This document shows positions 1-9,919 of a stretch of DNA of 64,000 nucleotides, piece after piece. Location: the NCBI GenBank assembly GCA_947566705.1, contig CANOLA010000003.1:32179-96178 (forward strand). The letters run 5' to 3'. Numbering within the stretch: the first letter of the stretch is position 1; the number at the start of each line of letters is the position of its first letter. The notes under the pieces are model-generated. The model made no database searches, was not told the origin of the DNA, and saw only the letters and a program-made list of their open reading frames with translations. A program made the translations under genes and the position numbers. Source of the stretch: an uncultured Lachnospiraceae bacterium (GTDB taxonomy: Bacteria; Bacillota; Clostridia; Lachnospirales; Lachnospiraceae).

Positions 1-272
1 AAAACCAGCTCCTTGACACCATTGGCATTTGCTCCCGGTGTATTAAATACCACGATACCTTTCTCTGCGCATTTATCCAACGGGATGTTATTAACTCCCG
101 CGCCCGCGCGTGCCACTGCAAGCAGTGACTCCGGAAGCTCCAGGTCATGCATGGCAGCGCTTCTTACCAGCGCCGCATCCGCATCCTTTAAGTCATCTAC
201 TTTGGTATAATCGCCGGAAAACAGATTTAAACCTACTCCTGCGATTGGATTTAAACAATTATATTTATACAT
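1..272 (-). CDS. serA: D-3-phosphoglycerate dehydrogenase, N-terminal part (cut by window edge)
   Basis: The first 90 codons are visible; the rest lies left of the window. SerA oxidises 3-phosphoglycerate to 3-phosphohydroxypyruvate, the first step of serine synthesis. The start matches the short SerA type (MYKYNCLNPIAG), and further on come VARAGAGVNNIP and VVFNTPGANANGVKELV, the typical start of the catalytic domain of the D-2-hydroxyacid dehydrogenase family. An AGAGGAAAG ribosome site precedes the ATG. It lies 27 bp downstream of serC in the same direction, so the two serine genes probably share a transcript. Whether an ACT domain exists cannot be seen. Confidence 0.88.
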   Translation of the reverse strand, partial: MYKYNCLNPIAGVGLNLFSGDYTKVDDLKDADAALVRSAAMHDLELPESLLAVARAGAGVNNIPLDKCAEKGIVVFNTPGANANGVKELV

Positions 273-299
273 TTTTCTTTCCTCTTTCCCTGAACTGAA

Positions 300-1382
300 T
301 TACTTATTTTCTTCTTCAAATTTCTTCATGAATTCCACCAGTTTCTCAACGCCTTCCTTTGGCATCGCATTGTAAATGGAGGCTCTCATACCACCGACGG
401 TACGGTGTCCTTTCAGATTTACAAACCCGGCTGCAGTTGCTTCTTTTACAAATTTTGCATCCAGCTCTTCATTTCCGGTCACAAACGGAACATTCATCAG
501 GGAACGGTCTTCTTTGCGGACTGTACCTTTAAACAGACTGCTTTCATCCAGATAATCATAAAGAATCTTTGCTTTCTCCTCATTATGCTTCTTCATGGCT
601 TCCAGACCACCCATCTTTTTCAGCCATTTGAATACCTTGCCGCAGATATAAATACCATAACATGGCGGTGTATTGTAAAGGCTGTCATTATCCGCCTGTG
701 TCTTCCATTTTAACATGGTCGGCGTGCCAGGAAGTACATCATCGCTGATTAAATCCTCACGGACAATTACAATTACAACACCTGCCGGTCCAATATTTTT
801 CTGTACCCCGCCGTAAATGACTCCGTACTTTGTCACATCCACCGGCTCTGATAAAAAGCAGGAAGAAACATCGGATACTAAAAGCTTTCCCTTTGTGTCA
901 GGCAGCGTTTTATATTTTGTTCCATAAATTGTATTATTTTCACAGATATAAACATAATCCAGATCATCTGCAATATCCAGGTTGGAACAGTCCGGAATAT
1001 AAGAAAATGTCTCATCTGCAGAAGATGCAAGCTCCACTGCTTCCCCGTAAAGCTTTGCCTCCTGGAACGCTTTCTTTGCCCACTGTCCGGTAATAATATA
1101 ACCTGCCTTTTTGTTTTTCATCAGGTTCATCGGAACTGCTGCAAACTGCTGTGATGCACCGCCCTGTAAAAACAGGACCTTGTAATTATCCGGAATATTC
1201 ATTAAATCCCTTAAATCTTTTTCTGCATCCTTGATAATCTCATCATACACTTTGGAGCGGTGGCTCATCTCCATAACGGACATACCGCTTCCTTTGTAAT
1301 CCAGCATCTCATCTGCTGCTTCCTTAAGTACCTCTTCCGGCAGCACTGCCGGACCAGCTGAAAAATTATAAACTCTGCTCAT
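300..1382 (-). CDS. serC: Phosphoserine aminotransferase
   Basis: 360 residues, normal full length for SerC. It transfers the amino group of glutamate to 3-phosphohydroxypyruvate (second step of serine synthesis) and may also act in pyridoxal phosphate synthesis. The N-terminus YNFSAGPAVLPEEVL is a SerC signature, and GGVQKNIGPAG contains the lysine (K195) expected to hold PLP. The C-terminus has the family's GGMRASIYNA segment. It is followed by serA; the 144 bp upstream separate it from ilvB, so it may have its own promoter, but I could not define one with confidence. The ribosome site before the ATG is weak. Confidence 0.96.
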   Translation of the reverse strand: MSRVYNFSAGPAVLPEEVLKEAADEMLDYKGSGMSVMEMSHRSKVYDEIIKDAEKDLRDLMNIPDNYKVLFLQGGASQQFAAVPMNLMKNKKAGYIITGQWAKKAFQEAKLYGEAVELASSADETFSYIPDCSNLDIADDLDYVYICENNTIYGTKYKTLPDTKGKLLVSDVSSCFLSEPVDVTKYGVIYGGVQKNIGPAGVVIVIVREDLISDDVLPGTPTMLKWKTQADNDSLYNTPPCYGIYICGKVFKWLKKMGGLEAMKKHNEEKAKILYDYLDESSLFKGTVRKEDRSLMNVPFVTGNEELDAKFVKEATAAGFVNLKGHRTVGGMRASIYNAMPKEGVEKLVEFMKKFEEENK

Positions 1383-1526
1383 TTTTTTACCATACCGCAG
1401 GTATACTGTAATTTATGCCATGCAGCACTCTTTTCATGTACTGCAGACACAGGTGAAACCTGAAAATCCCTGCGGCTTATCCTTTCTTAAAATGTTATAT
1501 GATGCCTCAATATGATGTATGAAAAG

Positions 1527-3191
1527 TTATTTCATGTCACCACCGTCAAAACATTCATTTATCGGCGCTCCCGGTGCAACCATCGGCCACACTTTGTCAT
1601 CCGAATCCACAACTGCATCAATGACAAATAATTTCCGGCTCATAAGGGCTTCCTGCAGGGCCGCATCAAACTCTTCCCTTGTTGTTACCCTTCTTGCCTC
1701 TGCTCCCATGGCTTCTGCAATCTTCACATAATCCACACCGTCATCCAGAACGGTTGCCGAGTAATGCTCCTCATAAAACAGTGTCTGCCACTGGCGGACC
1801 ATGCCAAGCACATGGTTATTAACAATTATTTCAACCAGCGGAAGCTTCTCCCTTGCCGCTGTCGCAAGCTCATTCATATTCATGCGGAAACATCCGTCCC
1901 CGGCAATATTGATAACCTGTTTATCCACTGCCGTCTGTGCACCGATTGCTGCCCCAAGTCCATATCCCATGGTACCAAGACCTCCGGAAGTCAGCAGTGC
2001 GCGCGGATGACGGTATTTAAAATACTGTGCCGCCCACATCTGGTGCTGTCCTACCTCTGTTACAATAATGGCATCCTCTGCAAGCTCATAAATCTTTTCA
2101 ATCATATACGGACCGCTTAAACCGACAGGCGGGTATGTCATCGGATACCGCTTCTGGTATTCTGCAATATGGGCGAGCCATTCACTGTGGTTCTGCTGCC
2201 CCAGTTCATAATTAATTTTTTCCAGCACATAACGGACATCTCCGGTAATACTGTGATTTACAATAATATTTTTATTAATCTCAACCGGGTCTATGTCAAT
2301 CTGCAGGATTTTTGCCTGTCTGGCAAAACGTTTTGGATTTCCAAGCACGCGGTCTGAAAAACGCACGCCAATGGCGACCAGAAGGTCGCATTCACTGACA
2401 CCCAGATTGGAGGTTTTCGTACCATGCATACCAAGCATACCGGTATAATTTTCCGAAGTCCCATCATATGCGCCTTTTCCCATCAGGGTATCACAGACCG
2501 GGGCGTCAACAAGCGAAACAAATTTTTTAAGCTCTTCCTCGGCACCGGACAGTGTTGCGCCGCCACCCACAAAGATATACGGCTTTTTTGCCTTTTCTAT
2601 CATATGCAGCGCCCGGTTGATATCTTCCTCAGAAAATGTGGAATCATCCGGCTGCGGAATCACCGGTTCCTTTTTCTGGTAATCGGTTCTGTTTGCGGTC
2701 ACATCTTTTGTTATGTCCACAAGTACTGGTCCCGGACGTCCTTTTCTGGCAATATAAAACGCCCTCCGGATGGTATCGGCAAGCTTTGTAACATCCTTTA
2801 CGATAAAACTGTATTTTGTTATCGGTGTGGTAATGCCTGCAATATCTATTTCCTGAAAACTGTCCTTTCCAAGAAGTGCTGTTGTAACGTTACATGTAAC
2901 CGCCACAACCGGAATGGAATCCATATACGCAGTGGCAATACCAGTAACCAGATTTGTCGCGCCGGGTCCCGATGTTGCCATACAGACTCCGACTTTACCA
3001 GTGCTTCTGGCATATCCGTCCGCTGCATGGGACGCCCCCTGCTCATGGGAGGTCAGTACATGCCGGATTTCCGGATGCTTATATAATTCATCATAAACAT
3101 TCAGAATCGCCCCGCCCGGATACCCGAACACAGTATCCACGCCCTGCTCTTTTAAACATTCTATGATTATCTGTGATCCTGTTAACTGCAT
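1527..3191 (-). CDS. ilvB: Acetolactate synthase, large (catalytic) subunit
   Basis: 554 residues from the chosen ATG, which has AGGTGAGG just upstream; a longer frame to 3236 would add 15 residues unlike the family. The enzyme joins two pyruvates (or pyruvate and 2-oxobutyrate) using thiamine diphosphate, the first common step to valine, leucine and isoleucine. Seen: the catalytic glutamate in SHEQGASHAADGYAR (E50), and the ThDP/Mg motif beginning GDGCF and ending in NN in the last third. Last gene of leuB-ilvD-ilvB. No small regulatory subunit (ilvN) follows or precedes it here. Confidence 0.95.
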   Translation of the reverse strand: MQLTGSQIIIECLKEQGVDTVFGYPGGAILNVYDELYKHPEIRHVLTSHEQGASHAADGYARSTGKVGVCMATSGPGATNLVTGIATAYMDSIPVVAVTCNVTTALLGKDSFQEIDIAGITTPITKYSFIVKDVTKLADTIRRAFYIARKGRPGPVLVDITKDVTANRTDYQKKEPVIPQPDDSTFSEEDINRALHMIEKAKKPYIFVGGGATLSGAEEELKKFVSLVDAPVCDTLMGKGAYDGTSENYTGMLGMHGTKTSNLGVSECDLLVAIGVRFSDRVLGNPKRFARQAKILQIDIDPVEINKNIIVNHSITGDVRYVLEKINYELGQQNHSEWLAHIAEYQKRYPMTYPPVGLSGPYMIEKIYELAEDAIIVTEVGQHQMWAAQYFKYRHPRALLTSGGLGTMGYGLGAAIGAQTAVDKQVINIAGDGCFRMNMNELATAAREKLPLVEIIVNNHVLGMVRQWQTLFYEEHYSATVLDDGVDYVKIAEAMGAEARRVTTREEFDAALQEALMSRKLFVIDAVVDSDDKVWPMVAPGAPINECFDGGDMK

Positions 3192-3259
3192 TTTCCTCAC
3201 CTTTTTACATATTGTAATGTCCCTGGCAGAATACAATCCGCCATAACGGAATGTTAACT

Positions 3260-4921
3260 TTAAATTTCAAGAATTGCCCCTCTGTTCCCTGAAGTCACAA
3301 GTGAAGCATATCTCTTTAAATATCCGGTAGTAACTTTCGGCTCCTTTGGCTGCCACTTTGCCTTTCTCTCTGCAAGCACGTCAGGTGCCACATCAAGTTC
3401 AAGCGTCATTTCCGGAATATTTATTTTAATGATATCGCCTTCTTCCACAAGCGCGATCGGACCGCCGACTGCTGCCTCCGGTGAAACATGACCGATGGAC
3501 GCGCCGCGTGATGCACCGGAAAAACGTCCGTCTGTAATCAGTGCAACGGAGCTTCCCAGTCCCATGCCTGCAATCGCGGAAGTCGGATTTAACATCTCGC
3601 GCATTCCCGGACCGCCCTTTGGTCCCTCATAACGGATTACCACAACATCCCCTGCCACAATCTTTCCGCCCTTGATTGCTGCAATCGCATCCTCTTCACA
3701 GTCAAAGACCCTTGCAGGACCTTCATGAACCATCATTTCTTCCACAACTGCCGAACGTTTCACCACGGAACCATCCGGAGCAAGGTTTCCCTTAAGAACC
3801 GCAAGCCCGCCTGTCTTGCTGTACGGATGATCCAGCGGACGGATCACTTCCGGATTACGGTTTACAGCATTTGCAATATTTTCCCCGATAGTCTTTCCGG
3901 TTACGGTCATGCAGTCGGTGTTTAAAAGCCCGATTTCCGAAAGCTCCTTCATCACTGCATAGACACCGCCCGCCTCATTTAAATCTTCCATATAAGTAGG
4001 ACCTGCCGGGGCAAGGTGGCAGAGATTCGGAGTCTTTTCACTGACCGGATTTGCAATGCTGATATCAAAATCAAAACCAATCTCATGGGCAATTGCCGGA
4101 AGATGCAGCATGGAATTTGTTGAACAGCCAAGCGCCATATCAACGGTCAGTGCATTCATGATAGCATCCTTTGTCATAATATCCCTTGCACGGATATTTT
4201 TATGTAACATATCCATTACGGCCATTCCGGCATGCTTTGCAAGCTGGATTCGTTCGGAATAAACTGCAGGAATTGTACCGTTTCCGCGAAGCCCCATACC
4301 AAGCGCTTCCGTCAGGCAGTTCATGGAATTAGCAGTATACATGCCGGAGCAGGAACCGCAGGTCGGACATACCTTATTTTCAAATTCAGTCACATCCTCT
4401 TCTGTCATGCTTCCCGCCGCATAGGAACCCACAGCTTCAAACATGGAGGAAAGGCTTCTCTTTTCCCCTTTCACATGTCCTGCCAGCATCGGACCTCCCG
4501 ATACAAATACGGTAGGCAGATTCAGTCTTGCTGCTGCCATCAGAAGTCCCGGTACATTTTTATCACAGTTTGGAACCATCACCAGGGCATCAAACTGGTG
4601 GGCAATCGCCATACACTCAGTGGAATCTGCAATCAGATCCCTTGTCACAAGCGAATACTTCATTCCAATATGTCCCATGGCAATTCCGTCACACACTGCA
4701 ATCGCAGGAAATACCACAGGCACACCGCCTGCCTCCGCAACACCAAGCTTAACTGCATCTACAATCTTATCAATATTCATATGTCCCGGTACGATTTCGT
4801 TGTAGGAACTAACGATACCCACCATCGGCTTTTTAAATTCCTCTGCGGTAAATCCCAGCGCATGAAACAAACTTCTTGCCGGTGCCTGCTGCATACCGGC
4901 CCTTGCATTATCACTCTGCAT
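3260..4921 (-). CDS. ilvD: Dihydroxy-acid dehydratase
   Basis: About 553 residues, normal for IlvD. It dehydrates 2,3-dihydroxy acids to 2-oxo acids in valine and isoleucine synthesis. Cysteines for the iron-sulfur cluster are visible in CDKNVPG and [16 protein letters not shown], and the C-terminal half has the family's [19 protein letters not shown] stretch. The start at 4921 (MQSDNARAG) lies about 9 bp from GGAG; the in-frame ATG at 4927 would be too close. It lies 45 bp after leuB and 68 bp before ilvB in one direction, so one transcript is likely. Confidence 0.96.
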   Translation of the reverse strand: MQSDNARAGMQQAPARSLFHALGFTAEEFKKPMVGIVSSYNEIVPGHMNIDKIVDAVKLGVAEAGGVPVVFPAIAVCDGIAMGHIGMKYSLVTRDLIADSTECMAIAHQFDALVMVPNCDKNVPGLLMAAARLNLPTVFVSGGPMLAGHVKGEKRSLSSMFEAVGSYAAGSMTEEDVTEFENKVCPTCGSCSGMYTANSMNCLTEALGMGLRGNGTIPAVYSERIQLAKHAGMAVMDMLHKNIRARDIMTKDAIMNALTVDMALGCSTNSMLHLPAIAHEIGFDFDISIANPVSEKTPNLCHLAPAGPTYMEDLNEAGGVYAVMKELSEIGLLNTDCMTVTGKTIGENIANAVNRNPEVIRPLDHPYSKTGGLAVLKGNLAPDGSVVKRSAVVEEMMVHEGPARVFDCEEDAIAAIKGGKIVAGDVVVIRYEGPKGGPGMREMLNPTSAIAGMGLGSSVALITDGRFSGASRGASIGHVSPEAAVGGPIALVEEGDIIKINIPEMTLELDVAPDVLAERKAKWQPKEPKVTTGYLKRYASLVTSGNRGAILEI

Positions 4922-4966
4922 TATCATCGTCTCCTTTTTGTATTATGTATTAAAAAAGCTCTTTTT

Positions 4967-6124
4967 CTATACCCTGTCAGCAATGAGACTGCCCATCTCT
5001 TTCGTGCCGACCTGCACAATCTTATTACCAACCGCATTCTTAAATTCTTCCGTACACATTCCAGCTGCCTGCGTATGTTCGTTATGTTCCCTGGAATCCT
5101 GCGGCATAATGTCAATTGTCCGAAAACCTTCCTTTAGAACAAGCTTTACCGCATTTTCAATGGCATCCGCCTCTTTATCCAGGTCAAAGGAATAACGGAG
5201 CATCATTGCAGCGCTTAAAATAGTCGCAATCGGATTTGCAATTCCTTTTCCGGCAATATCCGGCGCAGAACCGCCGCTTGGCTCATACAGTCCAAATTTC
5301 GTGTCATTTAAACTGGCTGAGGCCAGCATTCCAATGGAGCCTGTCACCATGGATGCCTCGTCAGATAAAATATCGCCAAACATGTTTTCCGTCAGAATCA
5401 CATCAAACTGTTTCGGGTCCTTTACAAGCTGCATGGCACAGTTGTCAACCAGCATATGCTCATATGTAACTTCCGGATAATCCGCTGCCACTTCCTCAAC
5501 AATCTTTCTCCACAGACGGGAAGAATCCAGTACATTTGCCTTATCAACGGAAGTTACCTTTTTCCTGCGCTTCATGGCAATATCAAAACCGCGCTTTGCA
5601 ATACGCCGGATTTCATTTTCATTATAGGAAAGCGTATCCACGGCTGTCATTACACCGTCCACGTCTTTCGTTTCACGCGCCCCGAAATACAGACCTCCAG
5701 TCAGCTCACGCATAATCATCATATCAAATCCGCTTCCAATAATATCATCCCTGAGCGGACATGCTGCTTTTAATTCCTCATATAAGTACGCAGGACGAAG
5801 GTTCGCAAATAAATTTAAAGACTTGCGAAGCTTTAACAGTCCTGCTTCCGGTCTTAATTCCGGCGAAAGCTTATACCACGGGGAAGTGGATGTATTTCCC
5901 CCGATCGAACCCATCAGCACCGCATCGCTTGCCTGTGCCGCTGCAATCGCCTCATCCGTCAGCGGTACCCCGGTCGCATCAATGGAACAGCCTCCCATAA
6001 GAATCTCTGTATATAAAAATTCGTGTCCGTACTTTTTCCCGACACGGTCCAGTACTTTTTTTGCCTCTGCAACAATCTCCGGACCAATTCCGTCCCCGGA
6101 AATCACGCCAACATGATATGTCAT
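4967..6124 (-). CDS. leuB: 3-isopropylmalate dehydrogenase
   Basis: 385 residues from the ATG at 6124, preceded by AAAGGAGG at good spacing; a 16-residue upstream extension is not family-like. It oxidises and decarboxylates 3-isopropylmalate in leucine synthesis. The N-terminus [18 protein letters not shown] is characteristic; NLFANLRP, the [10 protein letters not shown] loop and the metal-binding DNCAMQLV segment are all present. It is the first gene of leuB-ilvD-ilvB. leuA, leuC and leuD are not in the window, so the leucine pathway is split in this genome or continues elsewhere. Confidence 0.95.
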   Translation of the reverse strand: MTYHVGVISGDGIGPEIVAEAKKVLDRVGKKYGHEFLYTEILMGGCSIDATGVPLTDEAIAAAQASDAVLMGSIGGNTSTSPWYKLSPELRPEAGLLKLRKSLNLFANLRPAYLYEELKAACPLRDDIIGSGFDMMIMRELTGGLYFGARETKDVDGVMTAVDTLSYNENEIRRIAKRGFDIAMKRRKKVTSVDKANVLDSSRLWRKIVEEVAADYPEVTYEHMLVDNCAMQLVKDPKQFDVILTENMFGDILSDEASMVTGSIGMLASASLNDTKFGLYEPSGGSAPDIAGKGIANPIATILSAAMMLRYSFDLDKEADAIENAVKLVLKEGFRTIDIMPQDSREHNEHTQAAGMCTEEFKNAVGNKIVQVGTKEMGSLIADRV

Positions 6125-6188
6125 GGTTACCTCCTTTTTGCTGCATATCCGTTTTTCAGATAAACCGGACATGATTCACATACCTACT

Positions 6189-6217
6189 ATCATATATGAT
6201 GAATGCCAATTTTTCAA
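6189..6217 (-). promoter_or_regulatory. Sigma-A type promoter of the leuB-ilvD-ilvB operon
   Basis: On the minus strand TTGAAA (6212-6217) and TATGAT (6189-6194) are separated by exactly 17 bp, giving a leader of about 58 nt before the leuB ATG. I see no T-box or leader-peptide attenuator in so short a leader. Assigned by consensus only. Confidence 0.6.
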
Positions 6218-6229
6218 GAGTTACCTATG

Positions 6230-6266
6230 AAAAAATGGACAAGGGAAGCCACTCCCATGGCTTCCC
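6230..6266 (-). terminator. Rho-independent terminator after yajC
   Basis: A 9-bp perfect inverted repeat (6243-6251 with 6258-6266, loop of 6) lies 16 bp past the yajC stop. On the minus strand a six-T run (6230-6235) follows a few bases after the stem. It separates yajC from the leuB promoter. Confidence 0.65.
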
Positions 6267-6281
6267 CCCTTCACTGTTCAT

Positions 6282-6617
6282 TTAATTTGATGCAGATTCC
6301 GGCTTCTCAACCTCTGCAATTGCCGCCTTCTGCATTGGTATACGGCAGTTTCTGTTATTTCCAAATTCAACGATTACTGTATCTTCAACAATATCAATAA
6401 CTGTTCCATAAAATCCGGAAGTTGTAAGAACGGTATCCCCAACCGCAACCTCTGAAAGCATAAGCTCCTTTCTTTTCTGGTCTTTCTTCTGCGGGCGGAT
6501 CATCATAAAATACAACAGCGCGAACATGATTACCAGCCAGATAATCATTCCAAACGTGCTTCCTGCCCCGGCGGCTGCGGCGTTTCCTGAGCCACCCTCT
6601 AACAAAACTGAATACAT
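6282..6617 (-). CDS. yajC: YajC, accessory subunit of the Sec translocon
   Basis: 111 residues. One hydrophobic segment (about residues 23-43, MIIWLVIMFALLYFMMI), followed by the family signature RPQKKDQKRKELMLSEVAVGDTVLTTSGFYGTV. YajC is a single-span membrane protein that joins SecDF and YidC at SecYEG. Its position just after tgt is the usual tgt-yajC order in many bacteria. The N-terminal stretch before the membrane segment is glycine/alanine rich. The C-terminus is short and acidic. Confidence 0.92.
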   Translation of the reverse strand: MYSVLLEGGSGNAAAAGAGSTFGMIIWLVIMFALLYFMMIRPQKKDQKRKELMLSEVAVGDTVLTTSGFYGTVIDIVEDTVIVEFGNNRNCRIPMQKAAIAEVEKPESASN

Positions 6618-6742
6618 CCGTTTATCCTCCTAAATAAATACTAAAATGTATTCTACACAACTTCGTCTTTCAGGGCAAGCTTTTTTCGCGTATTTAAGAC
6701 ATTTTTTATAACAGTCCAGCTGTCACCTGCCGGATATGCCTG

Positions 6743-7876
6743 TCATTTCTGCTCCATACCGCAGAGCTTTTCTTTTTTATAAGAAGCAAAAATACCATAA
6801 TCCAGTGCATCCCTGATTTCTTCCATCATCGTATTGTAAAAATACAGATTATGCAGAACACAAAGACGCATTCCCAGCATTTCCTTTGCTTTTAACAGAT
6901 GGCGGATATACGCCCGGCTGTAGGTGCGGCAGGCTTCACACTGACATCCCTCCTCAATGGGACGCATGTCACGTTCAAATTTCTGGTTAAACAGGTTTAA
7001 CTTTCCCTGGTTTGTGTATACGTGTCCATGCCGTCCGTTTCGGCTTGGATACACGCAGTCAAAAAAGTCCACCCCGCGCTCCACAGCCTCTAAAATATTG
7101 GCAGGCGTACCCACACCCATCAGGTAGGTTGGTTTGTCAGACGGCAGATGCGGAACAGTTTCATCCAGTATATGGTACATTTCCTCATGGGTTTCCCCGA
7201 CTGCCAGTCCTCCAACCGCATACCCGTCCAGCTCCATCTCTGCAATCCGCTTTGCGTGCTCCACACGGATATCCGCAAAAACTGCACCCTGGTTGATACC
7301 GAACAAAAGCTGCTCTTTATTGATCGTATCTTCCCTCTGGTTTAATTCAGCCATTTTCTCCTTGCAGCGCATAAGCCAACGCGTCGTGCGGTTTACGGAG
7401 TCCTCCACATATCCCCTGTCGGAAAGTGCGTTTGGGCACTCATCAAATGCCATTGCAATTGTGGAACCAAGGTTGGACTGGATCTGCATGCTCTCCTCCG
7501 GCCCCATAAAAATTTTTGCACCGTCAATATGGGAATGGAAATACACCCCCTCCTCCTTAATCTTCCGGAGTCCTGCAAGTGAAAACACCTGGAATCCCCC
7601 GGAATCCGTAAGAATCGGTCTGTCCCACACCATAAATTTATGCAGGCCGCCAAGCTCCCTGATCAGCGTATCCCCCGGACGAACATGCAGGTGGTAAGTA
7701 TTGGACAGCTGTACCTGACAGTGTACCTCCTTTAAGTCCTGTGTGGACACGGCTCCCTTGATGGCTCCCGCCGTTCCCACATTCATAAACACAGGCGTCT
7801 GGATATCACCATGCACGGTATGGAAAATCCCCCGCTTGGCGCGTCCTTCCCGCTTTAACAACTCATATACTGCCAT
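6743..7876 (-). CDS. tgt: tRNA-guanine transglycosylase
   Basis: 377 residues, full length. It exchanges guanine-34 of GUN-anticodon tRNAs for preQ1 in queuosine formation. Visible: the substrate-binding DSGGFQVFSL, the nucleophile region of TYLMGVGTPANILEAVERGVDFFDCV, and zinc ligands in CQCEACRTYSRAYIRHLL with a later histidine (LHNL). It lies 12 bp downstream of the GH13 gene and upstream of yajC. No queA or other queuosine gene is in the window. Confidence 0.96.
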   Translation of the reverse strand: MAVYELLKREGRAKRGIFHTVHGDIQTPVFMNVGTAGAIKGAVSTQDLKEVHCQVQLSNTYHLHVRPGDTLIRELGGLHKFMVWDRPILTDSGGFQVFSLAGLRKIKEEGVYFHSHIDGAKIFMGPEESMQIQSNLGSTIAMAFDECPNALSDRGYVEDSVNRTTRWLMRCKEKMAELNQREDTINKEQLLFGINQGAVFADIRVEHAKRIAEMELDGYAVGGLAVGETHEEMYHILDETVPHLPSDKPTYLMGVGTPANILEAVERGVDFFDCVYPSRNGRHGHVYTNQGKLNLFNQKFERDMRPIEEGCQCEACRTYSRAYIRHLLKAKEMLGMRLCVLHNLYFYNTMMEEIRDALDYGIFASYKKEKLCGMEQK

Positions 7877-7888
7877 TTTTTCTTTCCT

Positions 7889-9652
7889 TTATTTTTTTAT
7901 TTTTCGTATCAGTATGCCATTTGACAGCAGTGTGGAATCAATATAATGGCGCTCTAAAAGAATTTCCCCCTGCGGAGGTACTTCCACGTCCTCTTCACAA
8001 CAGTTAATAATCACTTCCACATAACAGTCTTTCCAGTCTACTTTCTGGAACTGGATTACCCTTCCATACTTTGAATACTCATTCGGAAAGTGAAAATTAC
8101 GACTTTTTAACAACGGCTCCTGTTTACGCAGACGAATCAGAGTGGAAATAATCTGGATCCGCTCCTTATATTTTCCACTTTCAATATCCTCCCACGGCAT
8201 ACAGCGCCTGCAGTCCGGATCATAGCTTCCTTCCATTGCAATCTCCGTGCCGTAAAAAATACACGGACTTCCCGGCATGGCAAATAAAACCGCAAGCTGC
8301 GCAAAATACTCATCCAGATTTTTCACATCCGAACGCAGCCGTTTGGTATCATGCGAATCCAGAAGATTAAAAAGCACATCGTTAGTCTGCTGCATATAAC
8401 TGGTATAACAACGGTTAATGGTAAACTCAAAGTCTTCATTTGTCAGACTCTTGTCAATCCAGAAATCCTTTATGCTTTCCCCAAGCGGATAATTCATGAC
8501 CGCGTCAAATTCATCCCCACGGAGCCACGGAAGTGCATTATGCCAGATTTCTCCCAGAATGTAAATATCCGGGTTGATTTCCTTGATTCTTGTATGCAGT
8601 TCCTTGCAGAACACATGCGATACTTCATTTGCCACATCCAGGCGCAGACCGTCAATTCCATACTTCTCCACCCATCCGGCGCAGATGTCCACAAAATATT
8701 TACGGACCTTCGGATTGCTCGTATTAAGCTTCGGCATATTATCATAAAAGGCAAAGGTGTAAAGCTCCCCTTTTCTGGCAGCTCCCCCTTCCCAGTCAAT
8801 CGGCCAGCGGTTAATCATAAACCAGTCATAATATTCGGATTCCGGTCCTTTGGAAAGCACATCCTGCCACGGCTTAAAATAATACCCGCAGTGGTTAAAC
8901 ACACCATCCAGCATCACGCGGATTCCGCGGCTGTGCGCTTCATTTACCAGTTTTTTAAAGGTTTCTTCATCCCCAAAACGCGGGTCAAGCTTTGTATAAT
9001 CAGTGGTGTCGTATTTATGGTTGGACGGCGATTCATTGACCGGCGTAAGGTACAGTCCGTTAATTCCCAGCTCTTGCAGATAATCCAGCTTCTGGATGAT
9101 TCCGGCAAAGTCCCCTCCAAAGCACTCTTCATTACGTACGCTTCCCTGGTTCCTCCATGGCACTGCATCCTCCGGATCCAGGGAATGGTCACCGTTACAG
9201 AACCTGTCCGGAAAAATCTGGTACCACACGGTATCATTTACCCACTCCGGCGTGCGGAAAACATCGCAGGGATTCATCCACGGAAACACAAAACACTGGC
9301 GGCTCCTGCCCTCCAGGTTCATCTGTTCACTGCTGACAAATCCATCCTCAAAATAGTACCAGGTTTCTGTTTCAGTCTGAAGCTCAAAATAATATTTCAG
9401 ACGTTTAAATTCAGGTCTGACAGTGGTTGTCCACCATAACTGGTTTTTTAAACGCTTTTTGAATGGGATATTTTCAGCCTTACCTTCCCAGTTTTCCCCG
9501 CCTCCCAGAATTCCGGCGGCAAACGGGTCTCCTTTAATAATATTGACGTACTTTACATCATACCCCGTTTTGATGTTAATAATTAATTCATCATTGTTAA
9601 GCGGATAACAGTAATTGTCACTCGCCTGATGATATACTGCATTAAATTCCAT
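7889..9652 (-). CDS. GH13 alpha-glucan hydrolase (neopullulanase / cyclomaltodextrinase type)
   Basis: 587 residues from the ATG at 9652, which has GGGGGAG upstream. Residues 1-125 look like the N-terminal beta domain of cyclodextrin- and pullulan-degrading GH13 enzymes (CBM34-like); the barrel starts at WVNDTVWYQIFPDRFCNGD. The catalytic triad is intact: D339 in DGLRLDV, E368 in ILGEIWH, D435 in LLDSHDTKRL. No signal peptide, so it probably acts on malto-oligosaccharides or cyclodextrins inside the cell. It is transcribed ahead of tgt with a 12-bp gap, an odd pairing. The exact substrate cannot be read from sequence. Confidence 0.9.
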   Translation of the reverse strand: MEFNAVYHQASDNYCYPLNNDELIINIKTGYDVKYVNIIKGDPFAAGILGGGENWEGKAENIPFKKRLKNQLWWTTTVRPEFKRLKYYFELQTETETWYYFEDGFVSSEQMNLEGRSRQCFVFPWMNPCDVFRTPEWVNDTVWYQIFPDRFCNGDHSLDPEDAVPWRNQGSVRNEECFGGDFAGIIQKLDYLQELGINGLYLTPVNESPSNHKYDTTDYTKLDPRFGDEETFKKLVNEAHSRGIRVMLDGVFNHCGYYFKPWQDVLSKGPESEYYDWFMINRWPIDWEGGAARKGELYTFAFYDNMPKLNTSNPKVRKYFVDICAGWVEKYGIDGLRLDVANEVSHVFCKELHTRIKEINPDIYILGEIWHNALPWLRGDEFDAVMNYPLGESIKDFWIDKSLTNEDFEFTINRCYTSYMQQTNDVLFNLLDSHDTKRLRSDVKNLDEYFAQLAVLFAMPGSPCIFYGTEIAMEGSYDPDCRRCMPWEDIESGKYKERIQIISTLIRLRKQEPLLKSRNFHFPNEYSKYGRVIQFQKVDWKDCYVEVIINCCEEDVEVPPQGEILLERHYIDSTLLSNGILIRKIKK

Positions 9653-9696
9653 AGATTGTTTCTCCCCCTTATACAAATACAAATCCTCTAATAAAA

Positions 9697-9725
9697 AATA
9701 TACCATATCTTTCCGGACTATTCAA
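9697..9725 (-). promoter_or_regulatory. Promoter of the GH13-tgt unit
   Basis: Minus-strand TTGAAT (9720-9725) and TATATT (9697-9702) with 17 bp between, 45 bp upstream of the GH13 start codon. Consensus match only; no clear catabolite-repression site was recognised. Confidence 0.55.
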
Positions 9726-9812
9726 CTTGAGATTCTTACAGTACCTGCCTGTGTACTGAATTTCTTAACTGAAAATCATACCGGTTCCATTTCAAAACAT
9801 GGTAAATAAGTA

Positions 9813-9870
9813 CTATAGACAGCGATTTTATAATATGGTAGATTCGTGATGTGGCTATTTTAACCTATAG
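9813..9870 (+). promoter_or_regulatory. Upstream element shared by the two coiled-coil repeat genes (copy 1)
   Basis: CTATAGACAG (9813-9822) and CCTATAG (9864-9870) recur upstream of the second coiled-coil gene at 61521-61530 and 61573-61579. Spacing is almost the same (51 and 52 bp between motif starts), and both blocks are preceded by GGTAAATA. TATAAT occurs between them here (9829-9834). The pairing suggests a conserved promoter or leader; which base starts transcription cannot be told. Confidence 0.5.
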
Positions 9871-9919
9871 GCACGTATCTTTTTTCACTAACCTACCGGC
9901 TCAAAGGAGGCTTTCTCAT

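Noticed and set aside
4232-5137. 301-codon open frame on the plus strand
   Set aside because: Antisense across ilvD and leuB, both clearly real; translation is histidine- and cysteine-rich noise.
6125-6181. Possible T-box or attenuator before leuB
   Set aside because: The leader is only about 58 nt and has no T-box sequence, specifier loop or terminator.
8351-9439. 362-codon open frame on the plus strand
   Set aside because: Antisense to the complete GH13 gene with intact catalytic residues; no promoter or ribosome site.
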